From assembly GCA_943368475.1 (NCBI GenBank), contig CALRLF020000058.1, forward strand, positions 1 to 28,411: 28,411 bases of DNA, read 5' to 3'. The DNA is from UBA1930 sp943368475 (lineage in GTDB: Bacteria > Bacteroidota > Bacteroidia > Chitinophagales > Chitinophagaceae). Shown here one piece after another: positions 15,132-23,532 of the stretch (the stretch's first letter is position 1; each line of letters starts with the position of its first letter). Below the pieces are notes generated by a model. That model was not told where the DNA came from and ran no database searches. It saw nothing but the letters and a program-made list of their open reading frames with translations. The position numbers and the translations under genes are program-made.

Positions 15132-15229
15132 CGTTGATTAAAGATAATCAGTTGAAGCAGGTCCTTCGCTTCACTCAGTATAAACTTACAACTGCAGCTG
15201 ATATATATACTATAGCTGATAACAAAAGA

Positions 15230-15967
15230 TTACAACATTAATGCAGCCAACAAATAATCGGCTAAAAGAATTAAAATACAACTTACTACTACAGCAGTTG
15301 TGCTTGCACGTCCTATTTCCAATGCTCCACCTTTTACATGATAACCATAATAAGCAGGAATGCTAGCTACAATAAAAGCAAATGTGTAGGCTTTGCTCAA
15401 TGCAAAAAAAACATTGTAAGCTTTAAAATTTGATCGTAAACCTGCATCAAAAATATCTGTAGCAATAATACCACTCATGGAACCTGCCATACGTCCACCC
15501 CAAATACCTAAGAATGCTGAAAGCCCTATTAAACAAGGAATAACTACCAATGCAGCTACAATTTTGGGGAGTATTAAATAGTTACGTGTATTAATACCCA
15601 TGATTTCTTGAGCATCAATTTGTTCAGTTATTTGCATGTTACCCAATTCACTGGCAATTTTACTGCCTACAACTCCTGCCAATACAATACTTAATACAGT
15701 TGGAGATAATTCGAGAATCATACTATCTCTTACAATTACTGCAATGGTAGATGTTGGCACCAATGGCGTTACTAATTGATAAGCAGTTTGCACTGTTGTA
15801 ACAGCTCCTAAAAACAATGAAATAATCACAACAATTGGCAATGCTCCCACACCAATTTCTACACACTGGTGCATGAATTCTTTCCAGTACATTCTTGAGT
15901 TTTCTGGTTTAGAAAACATGCCTTTAAGCATTAAAATATATCGACCAAAATGTGTAAAAAAACTCAT
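15230..15967 (-). CDS. mlaE: MlaE/YrbE-family ABC transporter permease (lipid transport)
   Basis: An inner-membrane permease of the Mla-type phospholipid transport ABC systems, 245 aa with five or six membrane helices. Family hallmarks are FMHQCVEIGVGALPIVVIIS near the N-terminus, the central ILAGVVGSKIASELGNM-type block (VLAGVVGSKIASELGNMQITEQIDA at about 94-118, the EQID coupling motif) and the C-terminal AYYGYHVKGGALEIGRASTTAVV. The usual partners, an ATPase (mlaF) and an MCE substrate-binding protein (mlaD), are not in this window: downstream is the transglutaminase-like gene and upstream the malic enzyme, separated by a hairpin. The partners must be encoded elsewhere if the system works. 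The start is ATG 15967. Confidence 0.93.
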   Translation of the reverse strand: MSFFTHFGRYILMLKGMFSKPENSRMYWKEFMHQCVEIGVGALPIVVIISLFLGAVTTVQTAYQLVTPLVPTSTIAVIVRDSMILELSPTVLSIVLAGVVGSKIASELGNMQITEQIDAQEIMGINTRNYLILPKIVAALVVIPCLIGLSAFLGIWGGRMAGSMSGIIATDIFDAGLRSNFKAYNVFFALSKAYTFAFIVASIPAYYGYHVKGGALEIGRASTTAVVVSCILILLADYLLAALML

Positions 15968-15992
15968 TATATAAATCTATGTTAGTTTTAAC

Positions 15993-16024
15993 AACAAACA
16001 GCAGTTTTGTAACTGCTGTTTGTT
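15993..16024 (-). terminator. Intrinsic terminator-like hairpin between maeB and mlaE
   Basis: A perfect 14-bp stem (AACAAACAGCAGTT with AACTGCTGTTTGTT), 4-nt loop, beginning at the last base of the malic enzyme's stop codon. The stem end is U-rich on the minus strand (TGTTTGTTGTT), but no long U-run follows. The mlaE ATG is 25 nt beyond it. Confidence 0.7.
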
Positions 16025-18372
16025 TAATTCAAGTTATTTTTTCCCTTTTTAAGGCGATTCCACCAACTGGTTTTATTTACTTCCACCGTTGTATCAAGTT
16101 TACATTTTACCTGAGCATCAACCACAGCGATTAATGCCATGTTAACAATGTTTCGTACACTACTACCCAATTGTAACACATGAACTGGTTTTTTTAATCC
16201 CAACAAAATAGGACCAACAGCATCGGAGCCACCAATTTCTTTTAATAAATTATAAGCAACATTACCAGCTGTAAGGTTAGGAAAAATTAACACATTTACA
16301 TTTTCATCTACAAGGTCGCTGAATGGATAATTTTCTTTCAATACTTCTTTGTTAAATGCAAGACTGGCTTGCATTTCACCATCTACAATTAAAGAAGGAC
16401 TTTTTTGTTTTAATATTCTGGTGGCTTCTGAAACCAATTTAGCTTCTACCCCATCGCTGCTACCAAAATTGCTATAACTAAGCATTGCAATACGTGGCGT
16501 AACATTAAAATTGCGTACTTCTTTTGCAACCAATAAAGCAATATCAGCCAATTCTTCGGCAGTTGGATTGAAATTGATGGTTGTATCAGCTAAGAAAATT
16601 GGTCCACGTTTTGTGCTTAACAAATACATACCAGCTATTTTCTTAACACCTTCGTCTGTGCCAATAATATTCAATGCTGGCCGTATGGCTTCTGCATAAT
16701 TTCGGGTTAAACCACTAATCATGGCATCAGCATCGCCAGTTTCTACCATCATACAACCAAAATGGTTACGTTCCTTCATTATTTTATAACTTTCATAGTG
16801 GTTGTAACCACGACGTTGTCTTTTTGCAAAAAACAATTCACCATAAAATTCTCTTTTGCTTTCATGTTCATCATCTCTTGGATCGATGATTGGAATGTCA
16901 GTTAAATCGATATTGTTATCGGCGGCAATTTTTCTTATTTTTTTCTCTGTACCCAATAAAATTGGATAAGCTACACCTTCGTCATAAATAATACTTGCAG
17001 CTTTTAAAATTTTCTCATTATCGGCTTCGGCAAATACCAAACGTTTTGGATCTTTTCTTGCTTTATTACCAATAGCACGTAGCAATTGATTGTCTAAACC
17101 TAAACGTTTATTTAGTTGAACAATATAGGCATCCCAATTGGTAATTGGATTTTTTGCAACACCACTTTCCATTGCAGCTTTAGCTACAGCAGGTGCAACA
17201 GTTGACAATAGCCTTGGGTCAACTGGTTTGGGAATAATATAATCAGCACCAAATGCCATTGTTTTTTGGTTGTACGCCAATGTAACAATATCTGGCACTG
17301 GCTCTTTTGCCATAGCAGCCAAAGCTTTAACAGCAGCCAGTTTCATTTCTTCGTTAATGGTGGTTGCCCTTACATCTAATGCTCCTCTAAAAATGTAAGG
17401 AAAGCCTAATACATTGTTCACCTGATTAGGATAATCGCTACGACCAGTAGCCATAATTAAGTCTTTTCTAACCTCTGTGGCATCTTCATACGTAATTTCA
17501 GGATCGGGATTGGCCATTGCAAAAATGATGGGATTTTTTGCCATGCTGGCTACCATTTCTTTGGTAACAGTATTGCCCTTACTCAAGCCAATGAATACAT
17601 CACAATCAACCATACCTTCAGCCAATTTCATATCGGCATGATCGATTACAAATTCTTTCTTTTGTTCGTCTAAATCAGTTCTACCACTATTTATCAAACC
17701 CTTGCTATCAAATACTTTTACATTCTTTTTTTGCACACCCAATGCTACATACAAACGTACACAAGAAATTGCAGCAGCACCTGCTCCATTAATTACCAGT
17801 TTTGCATCTTCAATTTTCTTACCCTGAATTTCTAATGCATTAATTAAGGCAGCAGCACTAATAATTGCAGTTCCATGCTGATCATCGTGCATTACAGGAA
17901 TTTTAAGCAATTTTTTCAGTTCACGTTCTATATAAAAACATTCAGGAGCTTTAATATCTTCTAAATTAATGCCACCAAAAGTGGGTTCCAATGCTTTTAC
18001 AATTTCTACAAATTTTACTGGATCTTTTTCATTTATTTCAATATCAAAAACATCTATATCGGCAAATATTTTAAATAATACACCTTTACCTTCCATAACT
18101 GGTTTACCAGCTTCTGGACCAATATCTCCCAAACCTAAAACTGCTGTTCCATTGCTAATTACAGCCACTAAATTTCCTTTGGCAGTATATTTATAAACGT
18201 CTTCCGGATTTTTTGCAATTTCTAAACAAGGTTCTGCAACACCAGGACTGTATGCCAACGATAAATCTCTTTGTGTTTTGGCCTCTTTGGTGGGAATAAC
18301 TTCAATTTTTCCTGGACGACCCTGTGCATGATATTCTAAAGCTTGTTCTCTTCTTAATTCTTTACTCTCCAT
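16024..18372 (-). CDS. maeB: NADP-type malic enzyme with C-terminal phosphotransacetylase-like domain
   Basis: Oxidatively decarboxylates malate to pyruvate in the cytosol, producing NADPH; the C-terminal domain resembles phosphotransacetylase but is usually regulatory (acetyl-CoA sensing) in MaeB proteins. 782 aa, a normal MaeB length. The malic-enzyme part spans about 1-425: SLAYSPGVAEPC with the catalytic Tyr, the metal-binding region FGGINLEDIKAPECFYIE, MHDDQHGTAI, and the Rossmann motif INGAGAAAISC. The PTA-like part spans about 430-760 (LVFAEADNEKILKAA; ...MLSYSNFGSSDG; ...NVLIFPNLTAGNVAYNLLK), ending with a short basic tail. The start is ATG 18372 (MESKELRREQALEYH). A hairpin terminator starts at its stop, and 275 bp of gene-free DNA lies upstream, so it is probably monocistronic. 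Confidence 0.96.
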   Translation of the reverse strand: MESKELRREQALEYHAQGRPGKIEVIPTKEAKTQRDLSLAYSPGVAEPCLEIAKNPEDVYKYTAKGNLVAVISNGTAVLGLGDIGPEAGKPVMEGKGVLFKIFADIDVFDIEINEKDPVKFVEIVKALEPTFGGINLEDIKAPECFYIERELKKLLKIPVMHDDQHGTAIISAAALINALEIQGKKIEDAKLVINGAGAAAISCVRLYVALGVQKKNVKVFDSKGLINSGRTDLDEQKKEFVIDHADMKLAEGMVDCDVFIGLSKGNTVTKEMVASMAKNPIIFAMANPDPEITYEDATEVRKDLIMATGRSDYPNQVNNVLGFPYIFRGALDVRATTINEEMKLAAVKALAAMAKEPVPDIVTLAYNQKTMAFGADYIIPKPVDPRLLSTVAPAVAKAAMESGVAKNPITNWDAYIVQLNKRLGLDNQLLRAIGNKARKDPKRLVFAEADNEKILKAASIIYDEGVAYPILLGTEKKIRKIAADNNIDLTDIPIIDPRDDEHESKREFYGELFFAKRQRRGYNHYESYKIMKERNHFGCMMVETGDADAMISGLTRNYAEAIRPALNIIGTDEGVKKIAGMYLLSTKRGPIFLADTTINFNPTAEELADIALLVAKEVRNFNVTPRIAMLSYSNFGSSDGVEAKLVSEATRILKQKSPSLIVDGEMQASLAFNKEVLKENYPFSDLVDENVNVLIFPNLTAGNVAYNLLKEIGGSDAVGPILLGLKKPVHVLQLGSSVRNIVNMALIAVVDAQVKCKLDTTVEVNKTSWWNRLKKGKNNLN

Positions 18373-18647
18373 AATAATTTCTTTTGGCTAATAATTTAAA
18401 TGAATGAGTGCTGATTACTAAATTATTGTAACAGTTTTTATAGCGTTAAATAAAGCGGTGCAAAATACAACAAAGAATTGTAAATAACAGGATTATATAT
18501 ATCCTTAACCAGCTTGTATTTGGGCTATAAACAATTAAAAATTAGGTTACCAGCTTTAGAATTTCTGTTTGGCTGTGGTAACAAAGTTTATCCTGCTCTT
18601 TGTAGGGGTCCCTTGTGCTATTGAAACATTATTCAACAAAAAACACA
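18373..18647. other. Gene-free interval between the GH106 gene and maeB
   Basis: 275 bp, AT-rich. I find no RNA gene, no coding frame of interest and no clean TAnnTTTG promoter for maeB. It holds one loose inverted repeat, GTTACC (18546-18551) facing GGTAAC (18577-18582), with AGC/GCT alongside, and a short GC patch around 18604-18611. The interval separates the sugar-utilisation block from the housekeeping genes and must contain the maeB promoter. Confidence 0.5.
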
Positions 18648-21600
18648 TTAATAGCTTACAATTTTAACTTCACCAATAATACCTGCTGACTGTAAAGATT
18701 TCTTACTCCAATCAAAAGGATAAGCTGTGTAAGTAACTCTTTTTTCTGGTGGCAATTGGCTATCTAAAATTAAGCGATTATTCCATGTATTGGTTACAGC
18801 TATTTCAATGGTGTTGAGTCCTTTTTTTACAGCTTTTGAAATATTTGTATAATAAGGATAAGTAAAAATAGTACCACAATCTATCCCATTTACTTTGATG
18901 GTGGCAATGTTTTCTATTTTACTAAAAGAAAGCATTACCCAATTTGTATTTTCCAACGTAAAACTATTTTTATATATCACTGTACCTGAATAATATTTAA
19001 TGCTGGTATCTGTGTAAGAAGTCCAATCTTTTAAGTCTTTTGCTAGCAAAGGCTTTGATAATCCACCATAAGCAGTATCGAATTGCAGCTGCCAGTCACT
19101 TGTCCAAACTGCATTATTTGGTACAGCATTAACACTATGACCACCTTCACCTTTCAACAATTGAGTGCTATCTCTAAACACAATAAATGTTGTTTGATAT
19201 GGAAATAATTCTATGGTTACAACTGTGCTGCTATCTTTTACATACCAATCTCTAAGTTTAGTAACAGATGGTTGGATAGTATGCCAATATTCAGGTAATT
19301 TATTTTTGGTTCTGAAAGCAAGCGTAAAAGTTTCTTGTTTACTACTTTGATTGCTTAGAAAATACACATCTGCTTCATTGATTTTTCTATGTGTAAAAGC
19401 AAGCTTTTTATAGTCTGCTTTATGGTTTAACAATTTTACATCTTTTGGCAATCCTAGCGTTTCAAAACTTTCAGCAACAAAAGGCGTTAACACAAACTTT
19501 CCTTTGCCAAACGTAGAAGCAATTATATTTTTTTCAACTCTAAAATTGAAAGTAGCACCACTTTGAACAAACTGTTTTTGATAGATTGAATCAATTAAAA
19601 CAGTAGCTCCTGCTTTCACCAACTCAATTATTTTTTTGATAGAACCATTGCTGATTCTATTGATAGGATTCATTGCAGTATGTGCAGGAATTAGCAATAT
19701 TTTATACATTGCTCCACCTTGGGTAACTACTTTTCCATCTATAACTTTCATGCTCATCAAAACATCTGGATTGAAAGAATCGTAGTTATAACCATTCAAC
19801 GGATTTACCCAATCATTGGCATCATACATGTTTGCAGAATGGGTTACTTCAGCTGGAATTTTCCTCAATGGCTGGTTAGTATTTTGTAATCTTTTTTGTT
19901 CAGCTTCTACCCTTTCTTTAGCAAAAATTCCGGGCAAAGTATTTACTAATGCATCTGGCAAAACAGAACGACGAGGTAATTCTTCTCCTGTAAACACAGC
20001 TACGTCAACCACAGGTTTTCCTTGTTGTAAGATAGCTTGACAACGAGTCATATAATCTATCCAAACCTTACTTTGCTTAAACCAAGTTTGGTTACGTTGA
20101 TAGTACAAACCAATGGGGTCAAGGGTTACACCAGGTTGTTTATTCATCCAAGGATTATGCATCATTACATGCAATACCATTTTATTAATTCCTAAAGCAA
20201 AATTTCGATCACCTAAAGGTTTAAGATTTCCTGGATGTTCGTTCCAATTCATTCTTAACGTGGTAAAAGCTTCTGCCTGAACAATTTGTTTTCCATATAC
20301 ATGTGCTGCACTAATGGCATCTAACATATCGTTGGGTTTATCATGTGTAGGACTATTATTCCAAAACTCACCCATTGGCATGGTTACGTTTTTATAGTGT
20401 AGCATTCCATCACTCAACATAGTTGGAGCAACACTTTCAGCAGAAAATGCCAATCCTTTTTGCTGTACCAATTGTTTTAATGTGCCATAAAAAATATCAT
20501 TCACTAATTCTGCAATAGTTTGTCTTACATCATGTAATACTTGTTCACTCTTTGCAATTGATTCAATTGGAATACCAGCCATTACAGGTAAGTAAGGCAA
20601 TAAATCATAGCCTCTTCTTTTCTTAAATTCGGTAGGAAAACTACTGCTCCAATTTTGACTACCACATTCCCAACTATCTACATGAAACAGTTTGATCACT
20701 TCTTTGGCAGTTGTAGTATCTACAGAATGATAGATTTTATTGAACCAATTATCGAACTGTAATTTTACAGCAACAGGATTAAACTTATCACACTCTAAAC
20801 CTTTGCCACCACCTGCTGTTTCATTTTTATGTCCCGTAGTTGTAACACCTATTCTTACAATGGTCCAATTGCCTTTGGGTAAAGTATATTGTAGCATTCC
20901 ATTCTTATCTATCTTACCAGTAAGGTTTAGTATATTTTTCAAAGGAATAGCATCTATATTGTTTAAAGTATTTATAGGAGCTGCTACCCTCCATACACTC
21001 CCATTTTTTGCTTGATAATTATCAATCACAGCATCATCACTCAAAAAAATGTGCTTAATTTTTAAAGTAGATTTCCACTTTGCTGCATCCAAACCTTCAG
21101 CACCTGGTTCGGATCCAGTTTTATCAAAAACAAAACGAACAAACCTTGCTTTGGTAGGTGGTAATGAAAATGTGTAAGGTTCATCAGCATCCTGCCAACC
21201 ATGACGAGGAGGAATAAATTGTGTTATGGTATTAAAATTAATTCCATCTTCACTTGCTTGTACAATTAATCTTAACGCTTGGTAATTGTTGTTGCTGTAA
21301 ATAGTAGCTGAACGAAAAACAAATGAAGCTGGATAAGAATATTGAATCCAACAAGCAGTATCAGATTTGAATATTTCTGTTTTATTTTCATTTAAATAAG
21401 GCAATGATTGAGACACATCACCTAAGCTAGAAGTTACACGAATTTGATCGGTGTCTAAATAAAAAGGAAGTGTAGTTTTAGTAGGATAGGCAACAATAGA
21501 AATATCTTTATAATAATCTTCTTTGGTTATTGGTCGCAACAATTGAGTATTGTTGTAACCCGAAGAAATATAAGTTTTACTACTCACTATTTTTTGCATA

Positions 21601-22049
21601 CTCAATTCAGGAGTAATCCATGGGCCACCAGCCAAAGCAAATCCATCGCTTACATGAAAGCCGAGTTGAATGTTTAAACGTTTGGCTTCTTGTATGGCAA
21701 AGCTGACCATTGCAAACCATTCTTTACTTAACTGACTTGCCTGTGGTTGATAAGCCACTTTTGCACTGTTGGTATCTTTTATAAACATTAAATAAGCACC
21801 ACCTAAACCTACTTCTTTCATGGCTTCTAAATCGGCAGTGATACCTTCTTTAGAAACTGCTCCATGCAACCAATACCAAAACACCCAAGGCTTTGCAGAT
21901 TGAGGTGGATGGAGAAAATCTTTTTCAAGTTGTGAAAAGCTTGCTGCTTTTTGAGAATTAACCACAGAGACACAGAGAACACAGAGTAATACAAAGAAAG
22001 TCTTAGTGTAACTTAGTGCCGTAGTGCCTTTGTGGTTCAGATTCTTCAT
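18648..22049 (-). CDS. GH106-type alpha-L-rhamnosidase, secreted
   Basis: A secreted glycoside hydrolase, 1133 aa, matching family GH106, which releases L-rhamnose from glycans such as rhamnogalacturonan. After the signal peptide the hallmark N-terminus appears: PPQSAKPWVFWYWLHGAVSK, then GITADLEAMKEVGLGGAYLM. Conserved acidic candidates for catalysis or Ca binding are Glu461 in HVDSWECGS and Glu538 in FSAESVAPT. The C-terminal about 160 residues form a galactose-binding-like beta-sandwich (VMLSFSKIENIATIKVNG, NTIEIAVTNTWNNRL). The signal peptide is unusual: residues 5-30 are translated exactly from a 78-bp inverted-arm repeat (21960-22037), giving a hydrophobic run VLLCVLCVSVV. No alternative Met lies before residue 72, so the repeat must encode the export signal. 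It is the last gene of the GH105/GH2/GH106 block. Family confident; exact linkage unknown. Confidence 0.92.
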   Translation of the reverse strand: MKNLNHKGTTALSYTKTFFVLLCVLCVSVVNSQKAASFSQLEKDFLHPPQSAKPWVFWYWLHGAVSKEGITADLEAMKEVGLGGAYLMFIKDTNSAKVAYQPQASQLSKEWFAMVSFAIQEAKRLNIQLGFHVSDGFALAGGPWITPELSMQKIVSSKTYISSGYNNTQLLRPITKEDYYKDISIVAYPTKTTLPFYLDTDQIRVTSSLGDVSQSLPYLNENKTEIFKSDTACWIQYSYPASFVFRSATIYSNNNYQALRLIVQASEDGINFNTITQFIPPRHGWQDADEPYTFSLPPTKARFVRFVFDKTGSEPGAEGLDAAKWKSTLKIKHIFLSDDAVIDNYQAKNGSVWRVAAPINTLNNIDAIPLKNILNLTGKIDKNGMLQYTLPKGNWTIVRIGVTTTGHKNETAGGGKGLECDKFNPVAVKLQFDNWFNKIYHSVDTTTAKEVIKLFHVDSWECGSQNWSSSFPTEFKKRRGYDLLPYLPVMAGIPIESIAKSEQVLHDVRQTIAELVNDIFYGTLKQLVQQKGLAFSAESVAPTMLSDGMLHYKNVTMPMGEFWNNSPTHDKPNDMLDAISAAHVYGKQIVQAEAFTTLRMNWNEHPGNLKPLGDRNFALGINKMVLHVMMHNPWMNKQPGVTLDPIGLYYQRNQTWFKQSKVWIDYMTRCQAILQQGKPVVDVAVFTGEELPRRSVLPDALVNTLPGIFAKERVEAEQKRLQNTNQPLRKIPAEVTHSANMYDANDWVNPLNGYNYDSFNPDVLMSMKVIDGKVVTQGGAMYKILLIPAHTAMNPINRISNGSIKKIIELVKAGATVLIDSIYQKQFVQSGATFNFRVEKNIIASTFGKGKFVLTPFVAESFETLGLPKDVKLLNHKADYKKLAFTHRKINEADVYFLSNQSSKQETFTLAFRTKNKLPEYWHTIQPSVTKLRDWYVKDSSTVVTIELFPYQTTFIVFRDSTQLLKGEGGHSVNAVPNNAVWTSDWQLQFDTAYGGLSKPLLAKDLKDWTSYTDTSIKYYSGTVIYKNSFTLENTNWVMLSFSKIENIATIKVNGIDCGTIFTYPYYTNISKAVKKGLNTIEIAVTNTWNNRLILDSQLPPEKRVTYTAYPFDWSKKSLQSAGIIGEVKIVSY
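21960..22037. repeat. 78-bp inverted-arm repeat encoding the GH106 signal peptide
   Basis: The ends are AACCACAGAG and CTTTGTGGTT (imperfect terminal inverted repeats). The plus-strand left arm has units AACCACAGAG, ACACAGAG, AACACAGAG and TAATACAAAG. The right arm read on the minus strand has AACCACAAAG, GCACTACG, GCACTAAG and TTACACTAAG. The element is 26 codons long and in frame, covering residues 5-30 of the GH106 protein. It belongs to the same family as 11130-11254, 26755-26790, 26911-26980 and 28314-28354. Confidence 0.8.
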
Positions 22050-22055
22050 TTAGTT

Positions 22056-22154
22056 TTAATTTTTACTTTTTCCCTTTTTACTTTTCACGTGATAAGGCAT
22101 TAAATAAAAAGTATACCGATAATCTTTTGCTTTTATTTGATATTGTTCTAAATG
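22056..22154 (-). pseudogene. Relic of the 3' end of a GH2 beta-galactosidase gene
   Basis: Read on the minus strand this stretch gives HLEQYQIKAKDYRYTFYLMP followed by YHVKSKKGKSKN and a TAA at 22058-22056. The segment LEQYQIKAKDYRY.FYLMPY is identical, apart from one Ser/Thr change, to the C-terminus of the intact GH2 protein encoded at 23533-26814. The DNA is also nearly identical over about 60 bp (22093-22150 against 23571-23632). Upstream, the frame meets a TAA within 12 codons and has no start, so only the last roughly 30 codons of a GH2 gene survive. The relic's stop lies 6 bp before the GH106 ATG, suggesting that a GH2 gene once directly preceded it. Confidence 0.85.
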
Positions 22155-22234
22155 ACTCGAAATATAGAAGCTAGTTGATTGTTAACCATCAAAACACGAA
22201 GAATAACAAGCATTGCAAAGAAATATTAAAGAAA

Positions 22235-23509
22235 TCACAACTCCTTTTTTTCAAATATTAGTTTATTAGTTCCATTTTCTAATTCATATACTTTAATAAT
22301 TTTACCATTTTTATCAAAAAAAGTTTTTCTTATTTTCTTTCCATCATTTCCAAAACAATCCTCTTCAAAGATGGAACGTCCGTCGATAGTTACCCTAATC
22401 TCTGAAGTGATCCCATTAAAATGATAAGCATGACTAATATAGGTTTTACTGTTGGGTTCATAATTGGTTTCTCTTTCTAAGTTTCCATTTCTATAATATG
22501 CTAGTAAGTGAAGCAAATTGCCAACAGAATCACTAACAACCAATCGATCCAATTGCCTTCTAGCATTCCACTTGATTATGCTATCAATACTAACCTTATC
22601 TGTAAGTCTCAATACATCTATACTAGCAATAGCAACTGAAGTATCTATTGGATACCAACTAAAGGATGTATCTATTGATAGGTTATTTTTATAAGAAGTC
22701 AACTGTGTTAAATTACCAAATTTGTCCCACTCCTTATAACTACCATGCAATTTGTCATTTTTATAATTCACTTCACTTTCCTTTTGACCATTTATATACC
22801 AAGACTCATACAAGCCATCTAACATTTTATTTTGATAGTGATATCTTCTATGTATTTGTCCATTGGTATACCAAGTGGCATACTCTCCATTTAAAATACC
22901 TTTAACATAATTTGCTTCAAGAACTTTTTTACCATCTGGTGTATACATTATTTGTTTCCCTTCCAACAATCCATTTTTGTATATAGCAGAATATGCATTT
23001 ACTCCATTTAGAAACTTACCTTCAATTGTTCCATTCTCTGTTTGTTTATTGAAAACTTGCCTTAAAAAAATCAATGTACCAAATCCACGTCCATAGCTAC
23101 TGGTATACCAAGCAGATTTGTACATGCTGGATTGCGAACCAATGAATTCGACATTGTAGTTGCATGGAAATAGAGCAGTATAACCAGCCCAATCATTTCC
23201 AAACACAATCCAATAGGTATTTTCTTGTACGCCCATGCTGCAAGAAGAGTGAACAGCTGTAACAAGGATTTTTGTCAATAATGGACCTTTAAAGTTTTCT
23301 AATGTTTCTACTTCTGCCTCTTGATAATTCCTCATCATACCACTATCAATGGAAACGTTTTTTAAGGCCTTTATTTTAACAAGAGCAATATTCTTATAGT
23401 TATTAAGTATATCTCTAGTTAATGGTGACTCATTGCATATACATGCATTTGAAGGCTTGCATACCAGCAGCAGCAATAAAAGGCAAAGTATATTGAAAGG
23501 CTTTAGCAT
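22235..23509 (-). CDS. Secreted protein with N-terminal NTR/TIMP-like region and MORN-type repeats
   Basis: An exported protein of 424 aa from ATG 23509. A GTG at 23536 would add nine residues and overlap the GH2 stop as GTGA, but the signal peptide MLKPFNILCLLLLLLVCKPS starts cleanly at the ATG. After cleavage at SNA the mature chain begins CIC, and with downstream cysteines (SSC, FPC), the strand VETLENFKG and ENTYWIVFG it resembles the netrin/TIMP-like (NTR) fold at about residues 25-145. From about 165 to 275 there are repeated 20-24 residue units of the MORN_2 type (GKFLNG..., YKNGLLEGKQIMY, ILNGEYATWYTNGQ, LDGLYESWYINGQ, LHGSYKEWDKFG), and more degenerate units follow. Its location between the GH2 and GH106 genes is odd because neither domain is typical of glycan-degrading loci, and it is flanked by two GH2 tails. 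Function unknown. Confidence 0.82.
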   Translation of the reverse strand: MLKPFNILCLLLLLLVCKPSNACICNESPLTRDILNNYKNIALVKIKALKNVSIDSGMMRNYQEAEVETLENFKGPLLTKILVTAVHSSCSMGVQENTYWIVFGNDWAGYTALFPCNYNVEFIGSQSSMYKSAWYTSSYGRGFGTLIFLRQVFNKQTENGTIEGKFLNGVNAYSAIYKNGLLEGKQIMYTPDGKKVLEANYVKGILNGEYATWYTNGQIHRRYHYQNKMLDGLYESWYINGQKESEVNYKNDKLHGSYKEWDKFGNLTQLTSYKNNLSIDTSFSWYPIDTSVAIASIDVLRLTDKVSIDSIIKWNARRQLDRLVVSDSVGNLLHLLAYYRNGNLERETNYEPNSKTYISHAYHFNGITSEIRVTIDGRSIFEEDCFGNDGKKIRKTFFDKNGKIIKVYELENGTNKLIFEKKEL

Positions 23510-23532
23510 AGTTGATTTGACATGTATTTTCC

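Noticed and set aside
15132..15229. AT-rich gap with CAGCT/AGCTG and GAAGC/GCTTC inverted motifs between mlaE and the transglutaminase-like gene
   Set aside because: Stems are five bases long without a U-tract; such pairs are expected by chance in AT-rich DNA, so no terminator or operator is called.
21960..22037. Possible CRISPR array or microsatellite because of periodic CACAGAG units
   Set aside because: Units are only 8-10 nt with no spacers of constant length, arms face each other, and no cas genes are present.
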